A DNA stretch of 64,000 nucleotides from Heloderma charlesbogerti (lineage: Eukaryota > Chordata > Lepidosauria > Squamata > Helodermatidae): contig JANEZZ010003063.1 in NCBI GenBank assembly GCA_026122225.1, positions 186,001 to 250,000 on the forward strand. The letters run 5' to 3'. The position numbers were made by a program, and so were the translations under genes. The notes under the pieces were generated by a model. The model did not search any database. It was given only the letters and a program-made list of their open reading frames with translations, and was not told the DNA's origin. Shown one piece after another: positions 11,050-23,065 of the stretch. Positions within the stretch are counted from its first letter, which is position 1; each line of letters begins with the position of its first letter.

Positions 11050-12706
11050 ATTTGCGCACTAATAACTAGTTTTGCGCATGTGAGCTTGGTGCCTTATTCC
11101 GCGTGCAGAGACCCTTCCAGTTACATGCCAAAAGGGCTCTGAGAGCAGACTAGAAAACTTGGCTAGGTGAGGCAATTTATTCCTGCACACCAAACTCTCT
11201 ACATCCTGATTGCCTGGGTTGCTTGCTGTCTCTTCTGCCCATCGCTACTGTTGCTAGGCGCAGAGTTCTTGTGTTTTAGCGAGGACACCTATTTTAGTCC
11301 CACTAAGCAGAGAGGATCATGTGCTTGTACCCCCAAAATACCAAGCAAGTTGTCCTGGTTTGTAGCATGCCAGTTGGTTTCTGGCAGTGGTGGCTGTACC
11401 TGTGAGACACAGCTTAGACCGAAAGTTGATGCCTTCTCGGAGCCACACGCCAGCCTCGTGGCTGAACCAGGGCCTTGGAGTCACTGTGCTTGTTACATAG
11501 CACGGGGTGGGGGTTGGGGGGTGGCATTCTGTGTTATACCGCTTGAACCTTTGGTGGGGAGGGTTGTGAGTGTGAACATAAATATATTGAATGCCTGCCC
11601 TAGCTTGAGGATGGACAGAAGCTACACCAGCATCTACTGGTAGATCTCCAGCTGATTTTCAATAGATTGGCAAGCATTTCTGACTCCCAATTGTTTAACA
11701 ATAGCAAGGCTTTAAAAAAAATTAAGCTGCTTAGACAAAGAAAGTTGCCAGGGGAGTGGGGAGAACCAGGAGTGAATTTTTGTGTGAGAGGACTAAGTGT
11801 TCAGTTTTGCATGTTACGGAGTTGGCCTTTGCTGAGTGTTTTCAGGCTATAGTTCCAGAATTTAGGAAGCCTTTGGCTACCAGTTAACTACCCATAGCTG
11901 ATCAATGCACTTCAAACGAAGCATACACCAAAATTGTTTTTAGGTGGATTCAATTTTGATTTTGTGCGAACAAGAATTAGCAAAGGAAAAATGTTTTGAT
12001 CCATTTTTAATTTTTATTAGAAATATACTTGTAACATCACATTAATCGCTTAACAGGAAATAGTATTTCTTAAACATTTCTTGTTCTTAGACTTTTAGTC
12101 CAAATAGCTTCAAAAGGAGAGATCTCATTCTAAGCACCAAGTTCTCCATTCAATACTGAATAGGCTATTCACTGACAGGTACACAGGCCTGGTGAGCTTC
12201 TAATGAGAAGATCCTGCATTCTAAAATCAGCATGTATTTATACCTTTCTTGTGTAGGAATTACCCCATAGCTATTATCTGCTGTCCCATAAAGTAGGGCT
12301 TACAGTCTTAATTATCTCGCTGTGCATCTTCCCTTTAATACAATTACTACTTTTTACTTATTTACATTTTTAAATTCTCAATTATTTATCATTAAACATT
12401 TCACACTTGCATTTTACAAGACATCTTATCTTGTTTTAAGAGAGGTGGATTAGCATTTTCTCAATAGTCTTCCCAGCCAATCCAATAAAGCAAAATATGC
12501 TATTTCCTAAAACTCCAGGACATGCAACTGAAATCAGGTTCCTGAGCTGAGCATGTGCTCATTCTATGAGCTGAGCCTGTTCCTTCATTCTTTGTCTGTC
12601 TCTCTGAGCTGTCATTTTGTACTTGGCTCCTGTTGGTGGATCTCAGAGTTCTAGTAAAAAAAAACAAAAAACCCAAGTAGCTCCTGCAGGCCACCCCGAA
12701 GAGAGG

Positions 12707-12744
<38 letters not shown>
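12707..12744. repeat. (TG)n microsatellite
   Basis: A TG dinucleotide run of about 38 bp, interrupted once by tatatg. Confidence 0.95.
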
Positions 12745-13083
12745 TTGCATGGGTGGGGGTAGGGGGGTTTCAAAAACAGGATACCTCACCTGCAGTCTGA
12801 AGTAGTACAGTCCAGGATTTCTCCTCCTCATTCTGTGCAGCATGTAGAATGGCTCTTAAATGCAGCTTCCCTGCACCCAAGCGTCTTGCCCTGCTCACTG
12901 GGCACCACCCTGGTTCTCTGTGCTATAGGCTCCTTCTCAGCAAGGCTTTTATAGCGCCATTCCTTGCCTCGTTCACGGAATTTTACGGGGGGTGGGGTGT
13001 CTGCGCAGTGTTTTTTCTCTCATAACCCTTCCATCTTTTTCAACCACTTCTTCCATCTTTTCTCTTACTGCAACAAATCAGCA

Positions 13084-13158
13084 GATCGGAAGGCCTTGTG
13101 CAGCTCTTCTGTCTTTTTCGCCTTAAAAGGCGGAAGAGCTGCACAATGGCTTCTGATC
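13084..13158 (+). other. Long intronic hairpin, unassigned
   Basis: The arms are 13084-13109 and 13133-13158, 26 nt each; 23 of 26 positions are complementary and the loop-proximal 14 pairs are unbroken. The intervening 23 nt contains a second small stem (CGCCT/AGGCG) with a T-rich bulge on the 5' side. The size and near-perfect pairing resemble a pre-miRNA or small foldback, but I recognise no known miRNA. The arms do not match the palindromic repeat family found elsewhere in the window. Being in a MAP4 intron on the + strand, it would be transcribed with the gene. Confidence 0.5.
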
Positions 13159-13650
13159 AGTAGCTCTGCGAGCCCTCTATCCGGAAGCACCCGTAGTCTA
13201 AGAACAAAAAGCTTGCTCAGGTTGGCACCCACAGCAGCCAGTCCAGCAGCTTCAGTCTGTGGGGAGAAAGTGCTAAAGTTGGGACTGGCGTTTGTGGCTT
13301 CTTGCTTCCCTTCCTTCCAGGCTCCAGAAGTGTCTCTCCATTAGCCGCTATCGTTTCCTCCAGCCGCCCATGTGCACACATCTAAACTGACAGTTGCCCA
13401 CCCTTGCCTGGTCTGTCAATGGGATGTGTTGGCTCATCTCAAAGAACTACGTCTGTCCAGCTTTAATAATTCCTTCTCTTCCTTCTTCGATATTTGCTTT
13501 GAGCACCATTTTTTGGTACAAGGGCGGGAAATAAATTAAATATATAAATGTTGTGTATTTATGTGGTTAATCTAACAATCCATTTCGGATATTGTGTGGG
13601 TCAGAGGAGTGGTCAAGTGTTGTGCAGCCTCCGAAGCTTCTTTTTAAACT

Positions 13651-13754
13651 AGAGCTGGGCAGCCTGTGACCCTCCAGATGTTTTGGCCCACGACTCCCAC
13701 AATCCCTCGCCATTGGCTGTGCTGGCTAGGGCTGATGGGAGTTGTCCACCCCTG
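13651..13754. repeat. Palindromic hAT-like short element
   Basis: The left arm has gggcagcctgtgaccctcca and gactcccacaat. The right arm has gctgatgggagttg and ccacccctg. It belongs to the subfamily ending in CACCCCTG; the right arm is shortened. Confidence 0.75.
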
Positions 13755-13796
13755 TTTTAAATGTTCAAGGATCAACCCTGAAATAAATGTAATTCA

Positions 13797-14537
13797 TTTT
13801 GGACTCTCAGCTGTCCATGGAGGCTCAGGTGTCAGCTGTGAGCCAGGCAGCGCTGTATCAACTCCATCTGATACGGCAGCTGTGCCTCTGCCTTCCCAAC
13901 CATCTGCTCCTATCAGTTGTACATCCCTTGGTCTCCTCTTGTCTAGACTACTGTAATGTGTTCTACGTGGGGTTACCCTTGAAGACGGTTCGGAAGCTGC
14001 AGCTGGTACAGAACGCAGAGGCTTGCCTGATTAAAGGCAGCCGCTGGCGAGATCACATCACTCCAGTGCTGAAGGAGTTGCACTGGTTGCCAGTTGTTTT
14101 CTGGGCCAAATTCAAGGTGTTGGTTTTGACCTTTAAAATATCTCACGGAGCGACTCCAGCAACACCAGACAGGCCGCTTAACAAGATCAGCCTGGGATGG
14201 CCTTCTCTCTGTCCCATCAGCCAGGACAGCTAGAATGGTGAGGACGAGGGAGATGGCCTTCTCTGTGGTGGCCACCACTCTGTGGACCTCCCTCCCTCCC
14301 TCGAGAACTCCGCTATGCCCCCTCCTTAATGAGCTTCTGCCATGCATTAAAAACGTGGTTGTTCAGGCAGGCATTTGGGGTGGGTTAGGGTATTTTTTAG
14401 AAATACGGTGTTTTTATTGTAGAATTTTATTGTTTTAAATCGTTCTGTTATATACTTTATACATCGCCCAGAGTGGCTGGGTGACCGGCCAGATGGGCGA
14501 TTGATTAAATAAATAAACAAACAAATAAATAAATAAT
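13797..14537 (+). mobile_element. L2 LINE 3' portion, 5'-truncated
   Basis: Translated pieces match the C-terminal end of the L2 RT protein: [20 protein letters not shown], then ITPVLKELHWLPV and FKVLVLTFK. It ends with the L2 3' UTR and a taaataaataaacaaacaaa-type tail. The frame is broken by stops, and compared with the 17.5-21 kb copy this is a more diverged subfamily (gagtggctgggtgaccggcc). Confidence 0.85.
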
Positions 14538-16002
14538 TGTGGGGACAGACAGGGCTGGCAGAATGTGAAATGGAAAGTGCTTCAGAGCATGTGCAGAGTA
14601 TATTTGCTTCAATAGGTAATTGCAGTCCATTTCCCCACATCTGAGATGAGATAGAAGTGCTTTCAGGTGGGGTGGAGGTTCAGAACCTCTGTGCTTTCAA
14701 CAACAAAGGACAAACCATCACCATGGTATCTTATCCAGGCACCTGCTAGGTAATGCCCAGTACGGTTGATATCGTCTGCCCCAAGAAGTAGTTCTTCCCA
14801 TTTCTTTAAAGAGGTCCCAGAAATACCTTCTGTGGATAAGCGTCTGGTAAGTCGCCTGCTGAACTCTTAAAAGAACTGGACACTGCCTTCTCTGGTTCAT
14901 CCAGTCTCTAATAAAATGAAATGTGGATAACAAGCCTGTGGCCCCTAATTATTTGCTCAGAGCTTCCTATTTACTATAGTCCATTAATCGGGTGTGTCAG
15001 TGAGGCCAAGGTACAAAATCTCCCACTTGCAGCCCTCGCATGTGTTTGTCGTCCTTACCAGCACACGTCTTCAGTCAACCCAGTCGGTTTGATTGCTGAC
15101 TCCGGTTGGTGGTGACACTTAATTAGCAATCGCACATAGCTCTTGTAGGGTTTGTCAGGGAGCACTTCATCATCCTGGAAGGTGCTGTTGCCTTGGAAAC
15201 GGGTGCAAAGGGGTCTTTGCTGGAAACCATTCATTTGGAAAGTCTTCTTTAAAAAAAAAAGGCATTGAAAAGGATAAGTACTAGCTGGAGGAGCAAAACA
15301 AAAATAGAAACATAAGGCTGCTGTGGGTGGGAGCTGGCATATTGGGATTTGAGGCCTGGTGTGCTGATGCAGCAATTAGCTCCGGCGTAGTGTTGGGGTG
15401 TGTGCTGGCATCACGCATGCCGCACGTCTTGGATTTCAGCAAAGTCAAATCATGCAGATTTAGAGAGTGCTTTGACATTTACAAATGGGGGTCTTTTCTG
15501 TACCCACTGATAAAAGCACAGGTGAGCAACATGCAGCCCTCCAGGGCCATTTGTGCAGCCCCCACATATTCCCCCCCCCCCGCCGCTGCTTCTGAAAGTG
15601 CTGCCTTGGAGAAGCAACTGTTTGGCAGGCTGACAGGAGCCCAATGCCGCAGGGAAAGAGGGTACACGGGGACGATCCCTAGTGCACACTTTTCCCCTCG
15701 AGAATCCTTGCAGTGCGGGCAGAGTTACAGCCTCCTCCCCACTGCAGCAATCCTCAGCAGTATCGCTGCAATGGGGGTGAGGGAGGGTTAACCTTGCCCC
15801 ATCTCAGTGATACTACTCAATATTGCTGGGAAGGGGAAGGGAGGTTAAAGCCTGTCCACAACCCCAGCAATGCACAGTAGGATTTATGGTGAGGGAGTGT
15901 GTGTGTGCATGCATATGCACACACATATGTGTGCGACCCCCCCAGCCACCTCCCCAACGCAACCCTCGTCTTGAGGGAAGTTGACCACCAGTGGACTGAA
16001 GC

Positions 16003-16021
16003 ATAATGTGTGTGTGTGTGT
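16003..16021. repeat. Short (TG)n tract
   Basis: About 19 bp of alternating TG; a related tgtgtgtgc/cacacaca patch lies at 15897-15935. Confidence 0.8.
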
Positions 16022-16131
16022 GTACTTGTGTGCATGCACATTTTCAGGCTGTTCTGTTTTTCCTTTACTTTTTAAAGTAGAGCTTTCACTCAAAGAAATT
16101 TTAGTTGGTCAATTGGCAATACAACCTTATA

Positions 16132-16206
16132 CAATGGCCATGCTGGGTGTGGGTGATGGGAATTGTAGTCCAGCACATCTGGAGGGCAATGAGTTGAGGA
16201 AGGCTG
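16132..16206. repeat. Palindromic hAT-like short element, right half
   Basis: It has caatggccatgctggg, gatgggaattgtagtcc, acatctggagggca and gaggaaggctg. Only the right arm is preserved. Confidence 0.75.
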
Positions 16207-16645
16207 TAGTAGACCTTGCTATACCAAAAGGTGGGGATACAAACGTCAAATAAACTAATTAATAAACCAAGGAGAGCCGGGTAATCAAGGTTATTTATCA
16301 CAAAGTATGCAGCTGAAATCTAGAGACCACATGGGATTCCTTAAAGGTAAGAGCTGGTATTTCACTAAGTTAGTGTCTTGTAGCCCTTCTGAAGAAACAA
16401 CTGGATAGCTTTTCTGTGTAGCACGGCATTCTGTATAAAAATGCTAACTAAGGCCAAGTAGATTGTGCCCAGATGATGTGAAAGGAAAATACTGAGGATG
16501 ATATAGTGTTCAGTTGCATTTTGGGGTAGACAAGTCCACCAACTGCTACCTGCCATCTTGGGAACCATAGACCAACTCTCATAGGGCCACTGTTGTCCTG
16601 GTCTCAGCTTGCAGCGCAGTAATGTGTGGAGCGATGGTGGAGGGA

Positions 16646-16735
16646 AGAACATAATAGCCCTATTGGAGCCAAGTAACTATCCACCTGGTCCAGAATCCTG
16701 TTTCCAACAGTGGTCAGATGGATGCTTGAGGGAGA
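16646..16735 (-). mobile_element. CR1 3' fragment, first of three pieces
   Basis: It reads agaacataatagccc, then ctggtccagaatcctgtttcc and cagtggtcagatgg. This matches the antisense of the CR1 3' end seen in sense at 57540-57640 (gactagatggaccctgg, ccagcagggctc). The match stops at 16735 and resumes at 17314 and again at 21004. Confidence 0.65.
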
Positions 16736-17313
16736 TGTGGGTTCTGTTGATGCCCTGTGCTGTAGTTTGGATGCAAGGTTCTGTTGTGGTCCTGTCTTGA
16801 ACAGAGGTCTGAATAGGTCTGGTTTCACAAGGAGCCCAGACAGGAAAGGGTCGACACCACAGAAAGGTCTGAGTGGTGCAGGGGCTTGGAAGCAAACACA
16901 AAGACAGCACTTTGCTCCAACAAGGAACAGAGCTAGACTGATCTTTAAATAAGAGTTTGGTTGTATTTAGACTGGTTGGACCTACCTCCATACTGTCCAA
17001 GGCTTTGTCTCTTAAAGAGGCCTGGTCCGTTTAAACAGCCTCACGCTGCAACAACATGGAAGTGGCTGTGGCATGCTAGCTTCCTCATGGCCTGAGTCCT
17101 CAGAGTCTGGATGGTAATGCGCCCGCCTCTGGACACAGGGGAGCTGGCTCCTGGGGTCTTTCTGGAGAACTGGGTCCCAGGAAGGTGGAAGCCTCATGAC
17201 ACTTTTCCATAGCAGAGTCCTCTCCCTGGACCATTAACTCTGAAGCCTCCACTTCTGAGGACAGGGGGTTGGAATCCTCTGCAGATGAGGATTTGGGGTC
17301 CTGGGCCATGACA
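16736..17313 (-). mobile_element. Possible solo LTR (578 bp) inside CR1
   Basis: Read on the - strand it starts TGTCATGG and ends CCCACA (TG...CA). CR1 homology breaks exactly at its two edges. The first bases (TGTCA) and an early gat/gag-rich patch resemble the elements at 25156 and 51382, and its length is nearly that of the second (577 bp). The rest is too diverged for me to align, and flanking 5-bp duplications are not convincing. It contains an 87-codon open frame on the - strand that I regard as incidental. Confidence 0.4.
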
Positions 17314-17477
17314 CAAGCAGGGCCTGAATCTAATAGCCCTCCCTTGCTGTTGCCTTCCAGCATCCAGTAGTCAGAGGTATACTGCCTCTCAGTCTGAAGC
17401 AGCCTTCCCCAACCTGGGTGTAGCTGTCATAGCTCACACCCACTGATAGGCCTGTTCCCCATAAAATCCCTTTTGAA
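17314..17477 (-). mobile_element. CR1 3' fragment, second piece
   Basis: It reads caagcagggcctgaa, ccagcatccagtagtcag, ggtatactgcctctcag, cactgataggcctgttcc. This is in order with the antisense CR1 interrupted at 16735. It ends at the start of the L2 insertion. Confidence 0.65.
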
Positions 17478-20400
17478 TGACACCAGGTGGACCCTGAGCC
17501 TGTTTCTGCCCCTGCCAAACAGGTACTTAAGGCGGGGCTGCCAGAGGCGGCGCCTCGGCGTGCGCCTCGGTGTCGCACTTGGAGACGCATGGAGGAGCAC
17601 AGGAAGGCCCACCCACCGCCTCTCCAGAGACATCAGCAGCCACAGATACCAGCAGCAAATAGCAGCAGCTGTAAAGTCCAGGGAGAAAGGGGCAAACGTA
17701 GATTTTATTTGCTCCTTCTTAGCTGCTGCTCTCTTTTATCTCTTTTATCTTTTATCTTGTTGTATATTTTATATCTTAACATTTTAATATGTGCCTGGGA
17801 GGACCATTGAGCAACTCAGGGAGTCGGGGAAGTGCCACCATAACTGTGGTCACGGGCAGGGGGAGGTATGGCGCTGGGGGATTAACAGGCCAGCTGAGGA
17901 GAAGAGGGGCTAGACACCTTATTGCTATCCCCTCTTCTGGTTCTTCCCCCAACCTGATGGTTCCTGGCAGCCTTACCAGTCTGCCCTCAGGCCTGGTGGT
18001 GCTGCTGCTGAATGCCAGGTCGGCCCAAAATAAAATCTCCCTCATCCATGACTTGATTGTGGATGAGGGGGCTGACCTGGTATGTATTACTGAGACCTGG
18101 GTGGGGGAACTGGGAGGGGTCACTGTCTCCCAGCTGTGCCACCGAGTACTGGGTACTCAGTGCAGCACCAACACCGACTTAAGGGTCGGGGGGGGGGGTT
18201 GCCATGGTCTATAGGAATTCAATCTCCCTCTCTAGGCTTCCTGCTCATTTGAGTGCAGATCTTGAGTGTTCGTACCTTGTCTTTGATACCTGGGACAGAT
18301 TAGGGATTCTGTTGGTGTATCGCCCACCCCGCTGCCCATCAGACTCCCTGCCTGAGCTGACGGAGGTGGTCTCGGACTTGGTGTTGAGGACCCCTAGGAT
18401 GATGATCCTGGGGGATCTCAACTTCCATGCTGAGGCCGCTGTATCCGGGGCGGCTCAGGACTTCATGGCCGCCATGACAACCATGGGGCTGTCCCAACAT
18501 GTCATTGGCCCAACGCATATAAAAGGACACACGCTTGATCTGGTTTTCTCATCTGGGCAGGAGGATGGTGATCTGAAAGTGGAGGAATTAACATATGTCC
18601 CTTTGTCATGGTCAGATCTCTTCCTGCTGAGGTTTAGACTTCTGGCGGCCTTTCCCCTCTGCAAGGGTGGGGGACCTATTAAAATGGTCCGCCCCCGGAG
18701 ATTAATGGATTCCGATGGATTCCAGAGGGCTCTGGGGGATTTTCCTGCTGGTATGGCTGGTGCTCCTGTCGAAGCCCAGGTCGCTCTTTGGAAAGCAGAG
18801 ATGACTCGGGTGGTTGACATATTTGTGGCCAAATGCCCTCTCCCACTGAGCAGAGCCCAGCCAGCTCCTGAGCTGAGGGCAATGAAGCAAGAGGGGAGAC
18901 AGCTAGAACGCAGGTGGAGGAAAACTTGTGCTGAGTCTGACCGAACACAGGTAAGAGCTCACTATCGAGCCTACTCTGTGGCGGTGAGGGTGGCAAAGAG
19001 ACAGTTCTTTTCCACCAGCATTGCATCTTCTCAGTGTCGTCCAGCGGAGCTTTTCCGAGTGGTTCACGGCCTGTTACATTCTGGGCCAGAGAGAGACATG
19101 GTGGAACCCTTGGTGGCACGCTGTGATGAATTTGTAAGGCACTTTGAAGACAAAATTGCTCAGATTTGTCATGAATTGGACACCACGATTAATGCAGTTC
19201 CATTGGTAGAGGCATTCAGAGCACCGTCTGGTCCAGTTTTATTAGATGAGTTTCAGTTATTGAGGCCTGAGGATGCAGACAAGGTGCTTGGCCAAGTCCG
19301 ATCGACCACTTATATGCTTGACCCTTGCCCTTCATGGCTTACTACATCAAACAAGGAAGGGATGTCTGGCTAGGTCCAGGAGGTTGTAAATTCCTCCTTG
19401 AGAGAGGGAGTGGTGCCAGCCGCTTTAAAAGAGGTGGTAATCAGACCACTCCTAAAAAAGCCTAACCTGGACCCGGAGGAGGTTAACAATTATAGGCCAG
19501 TGGTCAACATCCCCTTCCTAGGCAAGGTGCTTGAGCGGGTGGCTGCAGGACAGCTCCAGTCACTGTTGAATGAAACGGATTATCTAGATCCATTTCAGTC
19601 GGGCTTCAGGCCTGGTTTTGGAACAGAAACTGCCTTGGTCGCCCTGTGGGATGACCTCTGCCGGGAGATTCTCCTGGACCTCTCAGCAGCTTTCAATACA
19701 ATCGACCATGGTATCCTTCTGGATAGGCTGTCTGGGTTGGGAGTTGGAGGCACTGCACTGCAGTGGTTCCGCTCCTACTTGGATGACCGATTCCAGAAGG
19801 TGGTGCTGGGGGATTACTGCTCTACGCCATGGCAATTGTGCCATGGGGTTCCATGGGGCTCCATTTTATCCCCCATGCTATTTAACATCTACATGAAACT
19901 GCTGGGGGAGGTTATCCGGAGGTGTGGGCTGACGTACCGTCAGTATGCGGATGACACCCAGCTCTACCTCTCGTTCTCATCAAACCCAGGTGAGGCAGTG
20001 GCTGTTCTGAATCAGTGCCTGGGCACGGTAATGGACTGGACGAGGGCCAATAAACTGAAACTCAATCCAGACAAGACGGAGGTACTGTTAGTGGGTGGTT
20101 CATCTGCCCGGCTAGGTGATATTCAACCTGTTCTGGAGGGGGTCGCACTCCCCCTAAAGGATCACGTTCATAGTTTGGGGGTGCTCTTGGATCCAGAACT
20201 GTCACTTGAGGCACAGGTGAACTCAGTGGCACGGAGCACTGTTTATCAGCTTAGGCTGGTATACCAACTACGCCCTTATCTGGATAGAGATAGCCTAGCT
20301 ACAGTTATCCATGCTCTAATAACTTGTCGTCTGGATTACTGCAATGTGTTATATGTGGGGCTGCCTTTGAAAACGGTCCGGAAACTTCAGCTGATCCAAA

Positions 20401-21003
20401 ATAGGGCAGTAAGATTGTTAACAGGGACTGGCCAGCGAGCTCATATTACGCCAGTACTTTTCCAGCTGCACTGGGTGCCAGTCCATTTCCGGGCCCGATT
20501 CAAAGTGCTGGTATTAACATTCCAAGCCCTTAACGGCTTGGGGCAGGTTATCTGAAGGATCACCTCCTCCCATATGTGCCTGCCTGGACCTTAAGATCAT
20601 CCTCAGTGGCCCTTCTCTGTGAGCCCTTCCAAAGGAAGTGAGGCAGGTGGCTACTAGGAGGAGGGCCTTTTCTGCTGTGGCACCCTGGCTGTGGAATGAG
20701 CTCCCTAGTGAGGTTCGCTTGGCATCTACATTGTATTCCTTTTGGCACCAGGTGAAGACCTTTTTTATTTTCCCAGGCATTTTAGCATTTTAGCTTTCTA
20801 GACTTTTAACTTTGCTATTTTAAATCTGTGTTTTAAATTCCTGCTCTGCTGCTAGGTTTATTGTGGTTGTATTGTTATATTGTGGTTTTAATGTTCTATA
20901 TATTTTATACTGTTTTATTGTGTGCTGTTTGGTTTTGATTTTTGTGAACCGCCCAGAGAGCTTCGGCTGTTGGTTGGTATAGAAATGAAATAAATAAATA
21001 AAT
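17478..21003 (+). mobile_element. L2-clade LINE, near full length, inactivated
   Basis: This element of about 3.5 kb encodes an endonuclease (APE) and a reverse transcriptase and ends in an aaataaataaat tail after gtgaaccgcccagagagctt. The APE part begins at about 17996 (LLLNARSAQNKISLIHDLI, then ITETWV) and continues after a frame change at the G-run 18188-18198 (MMILGDLNFH; GHTLDLVF). RT motifs include [24 protein letters not shown] and [10 protein letters not shown] near 19950. Breaks seen are the G-run frameshift, an in-frame TAG at 19371 where the family usually has Trp (W-VQEVV), SWSDL where an SDH catalytic histidine is expected, an apparent in-frame loss before LLDLSAAF, and a stop at 20553 followed by continued homology in another frame. 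The 5' boundary is set where CR1 homology stops. Confidence 0.88.
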
Positions 21004-21066
21004 CTAAGCCTGTGGTGATTTCCACATCTTTCGCCAGCAAATTGCATAAATTAATTATGCAGGAGG
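21004..21066 (-). mobile_element. CR1 3' fragment, third piece
   Basis: It reads taagcctgtggtgatttcc, cacatctttcgccagcaaat and gcataaattaattatgc. This continues the antisense CR1 that was interrupted at 17477. The order and orientation are preserved across the L2. Confidence 0.6.
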
Positions 21067-22394
21067 AGGGAGAAGTAGAGGCACAGAGATCAAGCTTGAA
21101 AGGGACTGTTGGCTTCTATTAAATATATATGTAATCTAGTGCAAAATTAATCTCCAGCTGATGAAGATATCTCCATTTGAAAAGCTTGCCCACAATTTTC
21201 TGCATATTTGGTTGGTCCTAATTATTATTTAATAAATGTATTGCCTGGCCATGGATTTTGGAATTAATCCTATATAGGTGAACATGCTCTGAGATGAGGC
21301 GAGACTCTGTCAGCCCACCAACACCGGGGGTCGGTATTCACAGCCATGCTATTTGTCAAAAGCAGATAGAGACGGAATCGTTCAATTCATTTTTCCCCCT
21401 TTGAGTACAAAGCTGCCTCTTTGCAGTGTGAAATCCTGATGGGTGGCTGCCACTCCTTCTGGCATTTCTCCCCACTAGGATCAAAACAGACTGTTTAAGC
21501 AAATACTGTCCCAAAGTGAGAATCTAAACAGAGGAAAATACTAAAGCTGTACAGTGAGGGGTGGAGAATAGGGTCTTCTTTATGATTTTCAGGATACCTC
21601 CTGCTTTGATGCTTAAACTTGGCATATCCTGGCTGCTCTTGCATAACCTGAACAGCATTTCTATCTAAAATTATTTATAGGCTGTCTTCAAGGGTGGAAC
21701 CCTCCTCTCTGTCTTCCCCTCTCCCCTCCAATAAGAGCGGAATTCGTTTATTTTATCAAGATCTTCCATTCTTTGCATCACACCCTAGCTTAGCTTAAAT
21801 TGATTTTCAAATGTAGTATGGGAGACGAAGCAGGGCCTTTTGGAAATAATGCAGCTTAGCACTGGAGCATTTGAAGGAATGGAAGAGCGCCTCTGTGCAT
21901 GAGTGGAATGCCTTTTTCTCCCTGCAGGTGGATGAGTACCTCGAGGGCTTTAAGGAGCCAGGTTTTCAGGCACTTTAAGCCCCAGTACCTCTCGGATACG
22001 AACCATGGGGTGGAGCTCCTTCTGAAAGCCACGTTGTTGGTCTGGAGCCTGTTCCAGAGGGGGTGGGAAGTCCAAGATTTGAATCCAACCTTGAAGACTC
22101 AGGGCATACATGAAACTGAGGCATAAACTCAAACCCCTAAAATGCAGCCATGAACCAAATGGCAAGCCCCAGCTACATCTCAGGAAGGTCAGCATCACCC
22201 CAGGCATTAAATACCAGCCAGAAACAACATGCACCCAGTTAGTTTCCTTCGGGATGTCTTGAGAAAGGTGACCCCCTCCAGGCTATTTTATGTGTATGTC
22301 TGAGAAATGTGTTGTAACCTACTTGCCCAAAGACCCTGGAATTGGGTAGGCTAAAACACTAAAATAACTTCTGTGTAGTGCAATACCTTTTTTT

Positions 22395-22930
22395 TTATTT
22401 TGGCCATTCTATTATTCATTTACTTATATAAACAATTATACCCTACCTTTCTAATACCCTTATATTACACAAGGCAGCTTTCCTCAGTTAAAATCACAAT
22501 ATAAAAATACAGCAATAGTGTCAGGAGTATAAAAATCATAACAATCACAAATTAAAAGTAGAATAACAATATCAGCAAGGACTGGCACGTCAGATAAAAC
22601 AGTTTCCCAGTAAAACCAACTCACCCTAGCAAATTAAAAGCCTGTTGAAATAAAATGCTGTCTTCACATGATGGCAAATGCAAACAAAGATGGAGCCATC
22701 TGAATCTCATGGTGCAAGGTATTCCATCACACTGGTGCAGCCACTGAGAAGCCCCTGTTTCTTGTCCCAACCAGTCTTACTCCACCATAGGTGGGACATA
22801 GAGAAGGGCCTCCCCACTAAATCTAAATGACTAGGCACATTGGTATAGGAGGAGAACAAGTTGGCAGAGATGCCAAAGTTCAGCTTAGACCAGACTGTGA
22901 ATAGAGAAGAGTAAAACCATGTCATGGGAA
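22395..22930 (-). mobile_element. Probable antisense LINE 3' region (L2-like)
   Basis: It starts with an AT-rich part (ttattcatttacttatataa, ctacctttctaatac, caaggcagctt). It continues to gtattccatcacactggtgc, agccactgagaagcccctg and agggcctccccactaaat, which is the usual antisense order of a squamate LINE 3' UTR and C-terminal end. No usable frame remains, and the family assignment is tentative. Confidence 0.45.
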
Positions 22931-22970
22931 TTCAGACTCCCAAGGATGCAAGAGAATTGAGTATTTAGAA

Positions 22971-23065
22971 CAGCCTTCCCCAACCTGGTGCCCTTCATAT
23001 GTGTTAGATTACAACTCCTATAATCTCCCAACCACCTAGGCTTCAGCTAGCCTTGGCTGGCAGAT
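22971..23065. repeat. Palindromic hAT-like short element, left half
   Basis: It has cagccttccccaacctggtg followed by a degenerate gattacaactcctataatc core and ends with gccttggctggc. The right arm is lost. Confidence 0.75.

Noticed and set aside
12707..12744. Functional Z-DNA or regulatory element
   Set aside because: A TG microsatellite with nothing around it to suggest function.
17100..17363. 87-codon antisense frame rich in S, E and P
   Set aside because: It lies within the possible LTR and crosses into CR1; the composition reflects the LTR sequence, with no homology that I recognise.
18204..20555. Two long open frames (389 and 385 codons) that look like genes
   Set aside because: They encode endonuclease and reverse transcriptase motifs and are the two halves of an L2 LINE interrupted by an in-frame stop; not host genes.
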